This document shows, one piece after another, positions 45,926 to 55,513 of a stretch of 64,000 nucleotides of DNA. Each line of letters starts with the position of its first letter. The stretch's first letter is position 1. Below the pieces are notes generated by a model. It saw only the letters and a list, made by a program, of their open reading frames with translations, was not told where the DNA came from and searched no databases. The DNA comes from Kiloniella sp. EL199 (GTDB lineage: Bacteria; Pseudomonadota; Alphaproteobacteria; Kiloniellales; Kiloniellaceae), in NCBI RefSeq assembly GCF_900313065.1, contig NZ_OMPU01000006.1, positions 603,264 to 667,263 on the forward strand. Direction: 5' to 3'. A program made the position numbers and the translations under genes.

Positions 45926-47155
45926 ATGCGGTTTCGCCGCTTTTTCTATAAGACAGCGTTTCTAGCTACCTTTTTTACGCTCTCGACAGGGCTCTGGCAT
46001 TCACCAACTTTGGCGGCTAACGACGTTTATACCGTTCATGGTATCGCCGTTGATGCGACGGCAAGCTCTGTGATTGAGGCGAAAAAAGTTGCGTTAAGTC
46101 AAGGTTATGAAAAGGCTTTTCGTGCTCTGGTGCGTAAGCTTGTGCCTGAACATGATCATGCAAAAGTGCCGAAATTGAATTCAAAAGATGCACTGAACTA
46201 TGTGCTGGATATATCGTTATCTGCAGAACGGTCATCTTCTGTTCGCTATATCGCAAATATGACTGTGCGCTTTAAAGAATCGCAGACTCGGGCACTTCTT
46301 CGTAATTCCGGCGCGGCAATTGCGGAAACTGTGAGCAAGCCCGTTTTGATTATTCCCATTGAAAAAAGCGCGGGCTCTAATCTGTTATGGGAAGATCGCA
46401 ATCAGTGGCGAACAGCATGGGGTGGTGTTGGGGCCAGTAATGGTCTTGTTCCGTTGACGATGCCATTGGGCGATCTGGATGATCTTTCTTTGGTGGATGC
46501 CAAGGGGGCTTTGGCTGGTAATAAAGGATTGTGGAAGCTAGCTGCAAAATACGGCAGTAGTGATGTTTTCCTGTCTATTGCTGAGATTACGAATGATGGT
46601 GCGGCTGCGAATCTGTCTGCTGTTCGGGTTGGACGTTTTGGAGAAGGGCGGCGTTACCAGCTTAGTGTGACCAAATCAGAAGGTGAGTCGACGCAAAAAA
46701 TGTTGCGGCGAGCAGCTCGGTCACTTGATAATTCCCTCCAACACGATTGGAAACAGGCAAATTTATTGCAGTTTGGTGTCGAGCGCTGGATACAGGTTGA
46801 AGTGCCAATCGCAGGATTACAAGACTGGGTGCTTGTGAATAACCGGCTGCAGGGTGTTCCGGCGATCAACAAGGTTAAAACACGTTCTATCAACCGGACA
46901 CAGGTGAATTTAGATGTTTATTTTGCCGGGGATGAACGACAGTTGTCATTGGCGCTGGCGCAAAAGGATTTGGCGTTAGTGTTGAATGAGCGGAGCATTT
47001 GGGAATTACAGATTTTAAACAGACCTCGGGCTCAGCAGGGATTGAACCTGCCAGCACAAACGAACAATCAGGTTCTGGCAACGGAAGAAACTGTTGTTGA
47101 TGAAGTGGTTGTTCCCGAACAGGAAATCAATCTTGGTTCAGAGACAGTAGAATAA
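45926..47155 (+). CDS. DUF2066 domain protein, predicted periplasmic
   Basis: The 409-residue protein has an N-terminal signal peptide (hydrophobic residues 9-27, cleavage near TLAA) and a DUF2066 domain. DVYTVHGIAVDATASSVIEAKKVALSQGYEKAF and LSAERSSSVRYIANMTVRF are characteristic. The function of the family is unknown. The C-terminus (from about 370) is rich in Q, E and V and looks disordered. It starts the group DUF2066, AI-2E permease, hdaA, a conserved alphaproteobacterial neighbourhood next to divergent purM. Confidence 0.85.
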   Translation: MRFRRFFYKTAFLATFFTLSTGLWHSPTLAANDVYTVHGIAVDATASSVIEAKKVALSQGYEKAFRALVRKLVPEHDHAKVPKLNSKDALNYVLDISLSAERSSSVRYIANMTVRFKESQTRALLRNSGAAIAETVSKPVLIIPIEKSAGSNLLWEDRNQWRTAWGGVGASNGLVPLTMPLGDLDDLSLVDAKGALAGNKGLWKLAAKYGSSDVFLSIAEITNDGAAANLSAVRVGRFGEGRRYQLSVTKSEGESTQKMLRRAARSLDNSLQHDWKQANLLQFGVERWIQVEVPIAGLQDWVLVNNRLQGVPAINKVKTRSINRTQVNLDVYFAGDERQLSLALAQKDLALVLNERSIWELQILNRPRAQQGLNLPAQTNNQVLATEETVVDEVVVPEQEINLGSETVE

Positions 47156-47251
47156 GATCTCAAAGGCTTTGTTTGCAGAGTACTTTTCTATGAGTGTATT
47201 TTAAGAGATTACAGTTCTTTGCCAGGGCAATAGAATTATCAGGGGGATCAG

Positions 47252-48358
47252 ATGACAGCCGAACGACAAATTAGATTCTGGCTTATTGGACTGGTTGTAT
47301 TCTTGCTATCAGTCTTTGTGCTGAGATCTGTCCTGTTGCCTTTTGTCGCTGGGATGGCAATTGCCTATTTTCTTGATCCTGTATGTGACAAGCTGGAAGA
47401 TATTGGCTTGTCGCGCATGCTGGCGACCACGGTTGTCACTATTGCATTCTTGTTAATTCTTATTATTGCTCTTGTCTTACTTGTTCCGGCTTTGATCGGG
47501 CAGATTGCCGATTTGATCGAAAGCCTGCCAAAGCTTGTGGAAGCTGTTCGGGGGCAGATGAGTAAGTTGCTTTTGATGATTGAGGATCGTGTCGATCCCG
47601 CAAGTGTTACCAGTCTTAAAGAAGCTTTTGGGGATAGCCTGAAATCTGTGACGAAATGGCTTTCTCGTTTTGCTGGTAGCCTGATTGACGGCGGTGTGGC
47701 ATTTGCCAATTTGGTTTCCTTGCTGGTTATCACGCCTGTGGTGACATTCTATTTGCTAAGGGATTGGGATAAAATTGTTGCAAAAGTGGATAGTTGGCTT
47801 CCAAGACCACAGTTGAAAACAATACGTCGACTGGCAAAAGAAGTTGATGAAACCTTGGCTGGTTTTATTCGAGGACAAGGAACGGTTTGCCTTGTTTTAG
47901 GCGGATTTTATGCCGTCGGGCTCAGCCTTTCAGGTCTTAATTTTGGTCTTGTTCTCGGAATGGTCGCTGGTCTGCTTTCCTTTATTCCCTTTGTCGGATC
48001 TATCATAGGTCTGATTCTATCTGTCGGGTTGGCTTTTTTTCAATTTGATAGCTGGGGGCCGATTGCACTTGTCGCCGGGGTCTTTTTTGCCGGGCAGATT
48101 CTCGAAGGTAATATTTTAACGCCAAAACTGGTTGGTGAAAAAATCGGCCTGCATCCTGTGTGGGTGATTTTTGGTTTGTTGGCTGGTGGTGCCTTGTTTG
48201 GCTTTGTCGGCATGCTTTTGGCCTTACCTGTTGCGGCTGTGATTGGTGTGGGGGTTCGTTTTGCGTTGAGTGAATATATGGACAGTCGTTATTATTATGG
48301 TATCAATCATCCTGAGGATCTTTCTGGGGAAGATTCTCAAGAGAATTTACCTGAATAA
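47252..48358 (+). CDS. AI-2E family (PerM-like) permease
   Basis: The 368-residue inner-membrane protein has the family layout. Two N-terminal spans are followed by a third, then a soluble amphipathic region (about residues 90-150, LIESLPKLVEAVRGQMSKLL). A C-terminal cluster contains VVTFYLLRDWDKI, LSFIPFVGSIIGL and GQILEGNILTPKLVGEKIGLHPVWVIFGLLAG, all hallmarks. Relatives export autoinducer-2 or act as ion antiporters; the role here is open. It precedes hdaA by 28 bp. Confidence 0.92.
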   Translation: MTAERQIRFWLIGLVVFLLSVFVLRSVLLPFVAGMAIAYFLDPVCDKLEDIGLSRMLATTVVTIAFLLILIIALVLLVPALIGQIADLIESLPKLVEAVRGQMSKLLLMIEDRVDPASVTSLKEAFGDSLKSVTKWLSRFAGSLIDGGVAFANLVSLLVITPVVTFYLLRDWDKIVAKVDSWLPRPQLKTIRRLAKEVDETLAGFIRGQGTVCLVLGGFYAVGLSLSGLNFGLVLGMVAGLLSFIPFVGSIIGLILSVGLAFFQFDSWGPIALVAGVFFAGQILEGNILTPKLVGEKIGLHPVWVIFGLLAGGALFGFVGMLLALPVAAVIGVGVRFALSEYMDSRYYYGINHPEDLSGEDSQENLPE

Positions 48359-48386
48359 CGAAGTAAATAAACGGCTTACATCTTAA

Positions 48387-49070
48387 ATGGATAGTTCACA
48401 GCTACCGCTAGATCTTGGACATCGTCCTGCACTTGGACGCGAAGATTTCCTTATTGCACCCTGCAATGAGGTTGCGGTTGCATGGGTGGATCAATGGCCG
48501 GATTGGCCCGGGCATGCGCTGGCTTTTTATGGGCCATCCGGTTGTGGAAAAACGCACCTTGCGCATGTCTGGCGCACAGAAAGTGCAGCTGTTTTTGTCT
48601 CGGCTAGAGACCTGTTGAAACTGGAGCCTACTCAGCTTTTGAAAAAGCAGGGTGGATGTATTCTTGATGATATTCAAGATGAGCTAACACGGGATACAGA
48701 ACTACAGCGCAAACTTTTTCACCTTTATAACTATGCCCGGGAAGAGTCTGGTTATCTGCTTTTTACCGGGCGGGAAGCGCCAGCAAGATGGGATGTTTCG
48801 CTGCCTGATTTATCTTCACGGTTGTCTGCGATCCCATCGTTCGAGATGGGGGCTCCCGATGAATTCCTGTTTGAAGCACTGTTGGTAAAGCTTTTCTATG
48901 ATCGCCAACTGACAATCTCGAAAGAAGTTTTGAGGTTTCTGGTCTTGAGGTTGGACAGATCATTCCAGGCTGCACGCGATATCGTCTCGGTTCTAGATCA
49001 GGAGTCTCTGGCATCGCAACGCGAAATTACGATACCTTTTATAAAATCGGTTCTAGGTCCTAAAAGCTGA
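48387..49070 (+). CDS. hdaA: DnaA-related regulatory protein HdaA
   Basis: HdaA promotes hydrolysis of DnaA-ATP and so limits replication initiation. The 227-residue protein has a short N-terminal clamp-binding-like motif (SSQLPLDLGH) and a DnaA-like AAA+ domain with P-loop FYGPSGCGKTHLAH (about residue 48). LLFTGREAPARWDVSLPDLSSRL is the sensor region typical of the Hda/DnaA group. It lacks a DNA-binding domain IV. The position after the AI-2E permease and near ppk is conserved in alphaproteobacteria. Confidence 0.9.
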   Translation: MDSSQLPLDLGHRPALGREDFLIAPCNEVAVAWVDQWPDWPGHALAFYGPSGCGKTHLAHVWRTESAAVFVSARDLLKLEPTQLLKKQGGCILDDIQDELTRDTELQRKLFHLYNYAREESGYLLFTGREAPARWDVSLPDLSSRLSAIPSFEMGAPDEFLFEALLVKLFYDRQLTISKEVLRFLVLRLDRSFQAARDIVSVLDQESLASQREITIPFIKSVLGPKS

Positions 49071-49104
49071 GTTCATAGTAGAATATGGCTGAGGTCGATG
49101 AGTA

Positions 49105-49776
49105 TTATTTTACTAAGAGTGCTTCGATCAATTTCAAGGCATCCGTTCCCAAATTTGCACCGGATAATATGGATACATGGCATGGGATGATCATATCAGG
49201 TGATGCTATCCTAATTTGCTGAGTTAGCCAATCAAAATAAACTTGCCGATCTGCGATGCCATAGCTCGGAAATGTACCAAGTAATTCAGGCTGTTCTGCG
49301 TATTGCTCTTTCGTAACTTTCGGACCGCAAAAGGCATCTGTTACAATCCAGGAAACTTGATTTTTGTGAGATGTTTTTATCCATACCTCACCTGTTTTTA
49401 AACCGGGAGGTTCAACAAAAGATGCTGGGTCGGGTAGGGAGAGCTCTAACTCTTCTAACGAACTGAATGACAGAGAGGTTAGTTTTTCAAGTCTCGGCTT
49501 TGCGTTTTGTGTACAACAAAGCTTTGCTTCTGGGAAAGCTTTGGAATATTCCTCAAGCCCTTTATTGTGATAATGATTTGGTGCCAATAGATGAGTCACT
49601 TCTCCTAGTGATTTAAGACTCTCTTTCACTGCAATTCCTAGACCTTGTACAGGGCTATAAAGGCACAGTTTATTGGAGGGCAGTTGGATCGCAGAGCAAC
49701 GCAAGGCTCCTTTTGTTGCGATGTAAACCCCTTCAATTTCATTGACAGCTTCAAAAACAGATAACTCTTTTCCCAT
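49105..49776 (-). CDS. DUF4336-like protein (metallo-hydrolase-like fold)
   Basis: The 223-residue product resembles the DUF4336 family: LCLYSPVQGLGIAVKESLKSLGEVTHLLAPNHYHNKGLEEYSKAFPEAK, followed by WIVTDAFCGP and IIPCHVSILSG. The pattern of an SPV strand, an APNxxHxxG motif and late aspartate and histidine suggests a diverged metallo-beta-lactamase-like fold. The activity is unknown. ATG 49776 with GGAG upstream is chosen over a TTG at 49854 with no site. It converges on hdaA. Confidence 0.6.
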   Translation of the reverse strand: MGKELSVFEAVNEIEGVYIATKGALRCSAIQLPSNKLCLYSPVQGLGIAVKESLKSLGEVTHLLAPNHYHNKGLEEYSKAFPEAKLCCTQNAKPRLEKLTSLSFSSLEELELSLPDPASFVEPPGLKTGEVWIKTSHKNQVSWIVTDAFCGPKVTKEQYAEQPELLGTFPSYGIADRQVYFDWLTQQIRIASPDMIIPCHVSILSGANLGTDALKLIEALLVK

Positions 49777-50032
49777 ATCTCTATTGGCTCCGTAGAAATA
49801 AAAGAAAGATGCAGATAAGTTTTTCAAACCAAATAAGTGCGTGGTAATTCTCAAGCCTGTTCATCATGGCAATTCTCTGAGGTACAATGGGGGCACATTT
49901 GAAGATAAATCTTCTATCTAATCAAAAGGAGGGTTTTCTTGTTAGCGTCTTGTATTCTTTTCTCAAAGTAAAGTTTTCGTTATTTAGCGAAGGTGTATTA
50001 AAAGAGATCGCGTTATAAATAGTTGAAGGTAT

Positions 50033-50569
50033 TTATTCGCCAGGATAGTAAATTTTTTCTAGTCCTGTATTTATTTTTGTTAGATCTGTCCAATTCTCAA
50101 GATTGCTTTTGAGGATACCGAAACCGGCAGGGGGTAATCCGCCATAAACTCTTTGAAGTGCTGTACGATCAGAACTTGGGCCGCTTATATCGAACAAGAA
50201 CTGGCTAAGTCCCGGATTATGTCCGACAAGTAGAGCGGTCTCATGTTTGTTGGATAGTTTGGCCAAGTTCCTGAGTATGATTTGAGAGGGCGCCAGATAA
50301 AGCTCGGGGATGCGTACTAATTCGATGCCTCGATCAAGTATGCTGGGGTCAAGTATGTCTGAGTCAAGTATTTCAAGAATAATCTCGGAAGTTTCTATCG
50401 CACGTATAGCCGATGAGCTTATAATTATGGACGGTGGAACATCTTTAATCTTCTGTCCCAGCCAGTAAGCTTCTTCCCGACCTTTTGTTGTCAGGGGTCG
50501 ATCCCTATCCTGTTGTTCTTTCTGTGCGTGATGGGTTGTTGCGTGACGGGCGAGGTAAATTTTTTTCAT
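50033..50569 (-). CDS. Histidine phosphatase family protein (SixA-like)
   Basis: The 178-residue protein opens with KKIYLARHATTHHA, the RHx motif with the phosphate-accepting histidine. It then has LTTKGREEAYWLGQKI, IISSSAIRAIETSEIIL and ALLVGHNPGLSQFL, which supplies the second catalytic histidine. This compact form resembles SixA, a phosphohistidine phosphatase. The substrate is unknown. ATG 50569 is chosen; a TTG at 50581 is less likely. It is divergent from ppk. Confidence 0.85.
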   Translation of the reverse strand: MKKIYLARHATTHHAQKEQQDRDRPLTTKGREEAYWLGQKIKDVPPSIIISSSAIRAIETSEIILEILDSDILDPSILDRGIELVRIPELYLAPSQIILRNLAKLSNKHETALLVGHNPGLSQFLFDISGPSSDRTALQRVYGGLPPAGFGILKSNLENWTDLTKINTGLEKIYYPGE

Positions 50570-50703
50570 ATGACAACTCAAGTATATTACGAGCTAGTTT
50601 TCTATGGACTATTGACTATACTACATAAATAGCCAGATATACTTTTTACAATTATTTTACTGTATTTACGTAAAATTTTTCATCCACAACTCAGGAGACA
50701 TTT

Positions 50704-52881
50704 ATGACCGCTAAGGCAGCTCAAGAAGGTAAAAGAGCAGAAAGCTCTCAGCAAGAGAGTGAAGTATTGTCTATTGCGGCTGATTCTCCGAACAGATTTA
50801 TCAACAGAGAGTTGTCCTGGATTGCGTTTAATGAGCGCGTTCTGGAAGAAGCAGATAATCCATCGCACCCATTGCTAGAACGTTTACGGTTTTTGTCTAT
50901 TTCGTCTGGCAACCTGGATGAGTTTTATATGGTGCGTGTCGCTGGTCTGATGGGACAGGTCAATGCCGGCGTGACCTCACGCAGTCAGGATGGCTTAAGC
51001 CCGGATCGTCAGTTAAAGGCCATTGATGCGCAAGCTGCAAAGCTGATGCATCGTCAGCAGTTAATCTGGTCATCTATAAGGCAAGAGTTGCGACAGGCTG
51101 ATTTTGATCTTCTCAGTGTGGATGAACTGACAGATCAGGATAAAATCTGGCTGGAAGAGTATTTTCAGGATCAGGTTTTTCCGATCCTGACACCAATTGC
51201 CATTGATCCTGCCCATCCTTTCCCCTTTGTTCCAAACCATGGGTTTTGCATGGTGTTGGAATTGGAAGACGCACAGGACGATAAGTACATCAATGGCCTG
51301 ATTGCCATGCCTCATCAGCTGAACCGGTTTATCCGGATGCCTGGAGAGCACCATCGTTTTATTCGTTTGGAGCAGGTAATTCGCCTTCATTTGTCGCAAC
51401 TGTTCCCGGGTTTTGATGTGATCAGTGTCGGGCATTTCAGGTTGCTTCGAGATAGTGATATTGAGATTGAAGAAGAGGCGGAAGATCTTGTCCGTGTCTT
51501 TGAAAGTGCGCTTAAACGCCGCCGTAGAGGGAGTTGTATCCGTCTTTCAATCGATGCCAATATGTCGGAAAATCTGCGTGCCTTTGTAACGAGGGAGTTG
51601 GATGTTGATCCAGACAGAATGTTTGTTCTCGAAGGACTTCTCGGGCTTGTGGATACAAAGCGATTGATTGTGAAAGACCGTCCTGATTTGGTTTTTCAAC
51701 CTTATACGCCAAGATTTCCAGAACGTATTCGGGAATTCGGTGGTGATTGTTTTGCCGCGATCCGGGAAAAAGATTTGCTGGTGCATCACCCCTACGAAAG
51801 CTTTGATGTTGTTGTTCAGTTTGTTCGTCAGGCGGCAAAAGATCCGGCAGTGGTGTCGATCAAACAAACCCTATATCGAACCAGTGAAGATTCTCCCATT
51901 GTTAAAGCGTTGATCGAAGCTGCTGAACGCGGCAAGACCGTGACAGCCTTGGTGGAGCTAAAGGCAAGGTTTGATGAAGAGCGTAACATCCGCTGGGCGA
52001 GAAACATGGAACGCGCGGGTGTTCAGGTCATTTATGGATTTATCCAACTTAAAACCCATGCGAAATTGTCGCTTGTCGTCCGTCGCGAAGGCAAGAAGCT
52101 GAAATCATATGTTCATTATGGGACGGGTAACTATCATCCTATTACAGCAAAGGTATATACGGACCTGTCGTTTTTTAGTTCTGATCAGGCCATTTGCCGG
52201 GATACAGCAAAGCTATTTAACTACATTACCGGTTATGCCAAACCGCTCCCGATGGAGAAAATTGACTATGCACCACTAACATTCCGGGAACGGTTGTTGC
52301 AGCATATTCAAAGAGAAACAGAACTGGCCCAAGAAGGTAAACCAGCCACGATCTGGGCCAAGATGAATGCGCTTGTTGATCGTCAGGTTATTGACCAACT
52401 GTACAAGGCTTCGCAGGCCGGGGTGTCTATTGAACTGGTTATTCGAGGTATTTGTTGTCTGCGCCCTGGGGTTCCCGGCTTGTCGGAAAATATCTGTGTG
52501 AAGTCGATGGTTGGTCGCTATCTGGAACATGGACGTATTGTGATTTTTGGGGATGGCCACACAATTCCATCCAGGAAAAATAAAGTCTTTATTTCATCGG
52601 CAGATTGGATGCCAAGAAATCTTGATAGACGTGTCGAGAGCTTTGTGCCTATTGAGAACCCCACTGTTCATCAGCAAGTATTGGAGCAAGTTATGATTGC
52701 GACATTGAATGACACGGCTCAATCTTGGGATCTGCAATTTGATGGTAGCTATATTCGTAAAGAAAGATGCGAGGACAGTTTCTCTGCCCACAATTACTTT
52801 ATGAACAACCCTTCTCTGTCAGGGCGAGGGACCTCGTTGAAGGATAAGAGATCAACGCCGCGATTGAAGCGGCTTTTATAG
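50704..52881 (+). CDS. ppk: Polyphosphate kinase 1
   Basis: PPK1 makes polyphosphate from ATP. The 725-residue protein has the N-terminal domain ([21 protein letters not shown]), a head domain, and two phospholipase-D-like domains. The conserved motif [20 protein letters not shown] (about residue 470) and [17 protein letters not shown] are present, with the nucleotide and histidine loop [11 protein letters not shown] (about residue 610). AGGAG precedes the ATG. The exopolyphosphatase gene ppx, often next in line, is not present. Confidence 0.97.
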   Translation: MTAKAAQEGKRAESSQQESEVLSIAADSPNRFINRELSWIAFNERVLEEADNPSHPLLERLRFLSISSGNLDEFYMVRVAGLMGQVNAGVTSRSQDGLSPDRQLKAIDAQAAKLMHRQQLIWSSIRQELRQADFDLLSVDELTDQDKIWLEEYFQDQVFPILTPIAIDPAHPFPFVPNHGFCMVLELEDAQDDKYINGLIAMPHQLNRFIRMPGEHHRFIRLEQVIRLHLSQLFPGFDVISVGHFRLLRDSDIEIEEEAEDLVRVFESALKRRRRGSCIRLSIDANMSENLRAFVTRELDVDPDRMFVLEGLLGLVDTKRLIVKDRPDLVFQPYTPRFPERIREFGGDCFAAIREKDLLVHHPYESFDVVVQFVRQAAKDPAVVSIKQTLYRTSEDSPIVKALIEAAERGKTVTALVELKARFDEERNIRWARNMERAGVQVIYGFIQLKTHAKLSLVVRREGKKLKSYVHYGTGNYHPITAKVYTDLSFFSSDQAICRDTAKLFNYITGYAKPLPMEKIDYAPLTFRERLLQHIQRETELAQEGKPATIWAKMNALVDRQVIDQLYKASQAGVSIELVIRGICCLRPGVPGLSENICVKSMVGRYLEHGRIVIFGDGHTIPSRKNKVFISSADWMPRNLDRRVESFVPIENPTVHQQVLEQVMIATLNDTAQSWDLQFDGSYIRKERCEDSFSAHNYFMNNPSLSGRGTSLKDKRSTPRLKRLL

Positions 52882-52933
52882 AAATTTAAGCTGTCTTCTC
52901 TCTTTTGCGGGTTCTGAACTGATATTACCGCAT

Positions 52934-54004
52934 TTAATTTGGGGAAGTGAATAGTTCTTTTGGCGGTTCAATTTCCATTGAACGATCAATATTGATTATC
53001 GTTTCCGGGCTGTGTTTGTTCTTTAGGCGACGGAGTTTGTAATTTACGTGATAGGTGCCTGCCGGCAGGGGGAGGTTTCTACTATAGAAAAAGCCTCTGA
53101 GCCCTTGTACGGAGCTCTTCTCTATCTCGTCACTCCGCTGATATATATCCCCGTCAGGTAACAGAATTTTCAACTCTTCCATGTCGCCTTGGCGAATGCC
53201 CCACAAGCTGACCCAGAAATAGAATTCTTTGCTTTCCGCAGGGAAAGTGTTGATTTCAACTTTCTGTGTATCCAGCTCTTCATAATCCGGGAAGTGATCG
53301 GAAAAGCCTGTGCGGAAAACACCAGCATCTTTGTAACCAAGTTTGGCATTGGCCTCGGCTGACCAAAAAGAGCGTCCTGTTGCGGCCTGATCACAACCTT
53401 CACTACCGGTCATACCTGTAAAGGGATCAATGTTTTGCCCCCTGTAAGAAAGGTGGAAGTGCAAATGAGGGAAGCTGGTTGATCCGGACAGACCGACCAG
53501 TCCTAGAAGTGATCCTTGGGCAACTTCCTGCCCGGGTTTGACGATGACGCTTCCTTGGCGCAAATGTCCGTAATGTGTTCGCCAGCCATTCCCATGGTTA
53601 ATAACAACAGAATTGCTGGGCTTGGGGGCCAGTCCTCGGGATGATTTTATTTCTTGTTGGTTGAGGGCACGATCTGGAATCCCGTCTTTTATAATTTCAA
53701 TTTTACCCTTTGCAGCGGCAAGAACGGGAAAGCCACTTTCTTTCCATTCCGGAGAGCTTACTCTTATATCGATCCCTTTGTGTCCGTTATAGGTGAGGAT
53801 ACCACAGGTATGGTCAAGGGCCTCGGGACCAGGGGCATAGTCAAAATAATGCTGAATAAAACAATCGCTGTCGGTGTCACAGGCAACAGGAAAGGCAAGC
53901 AAAGGCGCTGGCGGTTTTGATGGGGCAGCGTATGATTGGGAAAGCGCAAGAAAAGGGATGCTGGCATAAAAAAAACCAACACATGCGGTAGCGCGATAGA
54001 GCAT
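52934..54004 (-). CDS. Secreted M23-family peptidase
   Basis: The 356-residue protein has a signal peptide (about residues 7-25, ending near SYAA). It then has a peptidase M23/LytM domain with NGHKGIDIRV (first zinc histidine and aspartate), WRTHYGHLRQGSVIVKPGQEVAQG and SFPHLHFHLSYRG, which completes the zinc site. It probably cuts peptidoglycan cross-links in the periplasm or regulates such enzymes. A C-terminal beta-rich domain (from about 230) is unassigned. ATG 54004 is chosen because longer starts lie inside rnd. It follows rnd by 49 bp. Confidence 0.85.
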   Translation of the reverse strand: MLYRATACVGFFYASIPFLALSQSYAAPSKPPAPLLAFPVACDTDSDCFIQHYFDYAPGPEALDHTCGILTYNGHKGIDIRVSSPEWKESGFPVLAAAKGKIEIIKDGIPDRALNQQEIKSSRGLAPKPSNSVVINHGNGWRTHYGHLRQGSVIVKPGQEVAQGSLLGLVGLSGSTSFPHLHFHLSYRGQNIDPFTGMTGSEGCDQAATGRSFWSAEANAKLGYKDAGVFRTGFSDHFPDYEELDTQKVEINTFPAESKEFYFWVSLWGIRQGDMEELKILLPDGDIYQRSDEIEKSSVQGLRGFFYSRNLPLPAGTYHVNYKLRRLKNKHSPETIINIDRSMEIEPPKELFTSPN

Positions 54005-54053
54005 ACCAGCAAAACCAAACCCATTGCAGAGGTGAAAAGTGATTCTCTGCAGT

Positions 54054-55205
54054 TTAGCCGAGATCCTCCACGACAAGCTTGCCATCCTTGATGCTAAGAG
54101 CAATAAGACCTTTTTTGAGCCGAAGGGCTTTATCGCCAAAGACTTCCCGTCGCCAGCCAGATAGGGCGCGGACATTGGCGTTATCATCTGCTGCGATTTT
54201 TTCCAGATCACTGCTGTTGGCGATGAGCTTTTGGGCGACATCAAATTCATCGCAGCACTGTTTGAGCAAAACTCTCAACAGATCAATGATCGCGGCAAGT
54301 CCATTATTCGGAATGTGACGTTCCTTAGGCTTAGGGCAAGCGTCTTTAGGAAGGTCCATTGCGACCTTAACCGAGGTCAGGATTTCCTTGCCAAGTCGCC
54401 CATCAGCCATATCAACAGAAACACCGCGGGTCTTTGAAAGTTCCTTGGCATTCGTTGGACGATTAGATGCAATATCATATAGCTGTTCGTCTTTAACCAC
54501 TCTGCTACGAGGGGTGTTGCGTCGTTGGGCTTCGCGCTCTCGCCATGCGCCAAGCTCTTTCAGAATCGCAAGATAACGACGATCATTTGATCTGGTTTTT
54601 AGTCTGAGCCAAGCCGTATCGGGATCCTGACGGTACGTTTCGGGATCTTCCAGAATGGCCATTTCTTCGGCAAGCCAGTGTTCGCGTCCGCTTTTGTCGA
54701 TCTGCGCGCGTAGCTTGGCATAGATATCACGCAGGTGTGTTACATCTGAAATGGCATATGATATCTGTTTAGGTGTCAGAGGGCGCTTGGACCAGTCTGC
54801 AAAGCGTGCAGATTTGTCAATTTCCACGTTCAGCAATTTACGCGCAAGATTGTCATATCCAATCGAATCGCCAAAACCACAGACCATGGCGGCCAACTGT
54901 GTATCAAACAGCGGGGCGGGGACTTCATCCATGAGAAGACAAAAAATTTCCAAATCCTGACGGGCGGAATGAAAAACTTTCAGAACCGCGGGGTTTCTCA
55001 TTAAATCAAACAGGGGCGTCAGATCAATATCAGGCGCCAACACATCAACTGCTGCAAAGTTGTTGGCGTCCGCGAGCTGCACAAGACAGAGTTTGGGCCA
55101 ATAGGTCTGATCCCTTAGAAACTCTGTATCAACGGTTACGACATCAGATTTTGCCAATTCCAGGCAAAGATCTGATAGTTCTTTATTGGATGTAATCAAT
55201 GTCAT
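54054..55205 (-). CDS. rnd: Ribonuclease D
   Basis: RNase D trims the 3' ends of tRNA and other small RNAs. The 383-residue protein has a DEDDy exonuclease domain: VTVDTEFLRD (first aspartate and glutamate, about residue 25), FHSARQDLEIF and YAISDVTHLRDIY. It then has an HRDC domain (about residues 205-285, KELGAWREREAQRRNTPRSRV). ATG 55205 starts the conserved MTLITSNKEL; the open frame continues upstream to 55358 without family support. It is divergent from aspS, a frequent neighbour. Confidence 0.95.
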   Translation of the reverse strand: MTLITSNKELSDLCLELAKSDVVTVDTEFLRDQTYWPKLCLVQLADANNFAAVDVLAPDIDLTPLFDLMRNPAVLKVFHSARQDLEIFCLLMDEVPAPLFDTQLAAMVCGFGDSIGYDNLARKLLNVEIDKSARFADWSKRPLTPKQISYAISDVTHLRDIYAKLRAQIDKSGREHWLAEEMAILEDPETYRQDPDTAWLRLKTRSNDRRYLAILKELGAWREREAQRRNTPRSRVVKDEQLYDIASNRPTNAKELSKTRGVSVDMADGRLGKEILTSVKVAMDLPKDACPKPKERHIPNNGLAAIIDLLRVLLKQCCDEFDVAQKLIANSSDLEKIAADDNANVRALSGWRREVFGDKALRLKKGLIALSIKDGKLVVEDLG

Positions 55206-55513
55206 GACGCGAACTATACGTGCCTGATCCCCGCTTAGAAAGGTGAATATGGTTAATAAGTAAAATCCGCGTTTGAAGAGGCAGATATCTGTATAATTTG
55301 CTACTTGTAAAAAATATTTGCCCACTTTCTCTAAAGTTGAGGCGCAAAACCTTGACAAATTGCCAATCTGATGCCTTTTTCCAACGGAATAATTTATGAT
55401 TTTGGCAGCGGCGCGGGATTCAATTTTTACTGAACTTGAAAGTTCTCGGTTTTAAATTGTTCTGTACACAGAGTTGCTAGATCGAGACAGCTATAATACC
55501 AAAGGAAATACTG
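55206..55513. other. Divergent spacer between rnd and aspS
   Basis: The 308-bp gap has no gene. A TTGACA at 55352-55357 lacks a good -10 element at the right distance. A TATAAT (55492-55497) just before aspS lacks a matching -35 and would give a leader of about ten bases. Neither is called as a promoter. AAAGGAAA before the aspS ATG is the ribosome-binding site. Confidence 0.5.

Noticed and set aside
49926..49971. AAGGAGG followed by a TTG-started 10-codon frame
   Set aside because: Too short to support and no plus-strand gene follows for it to lead.
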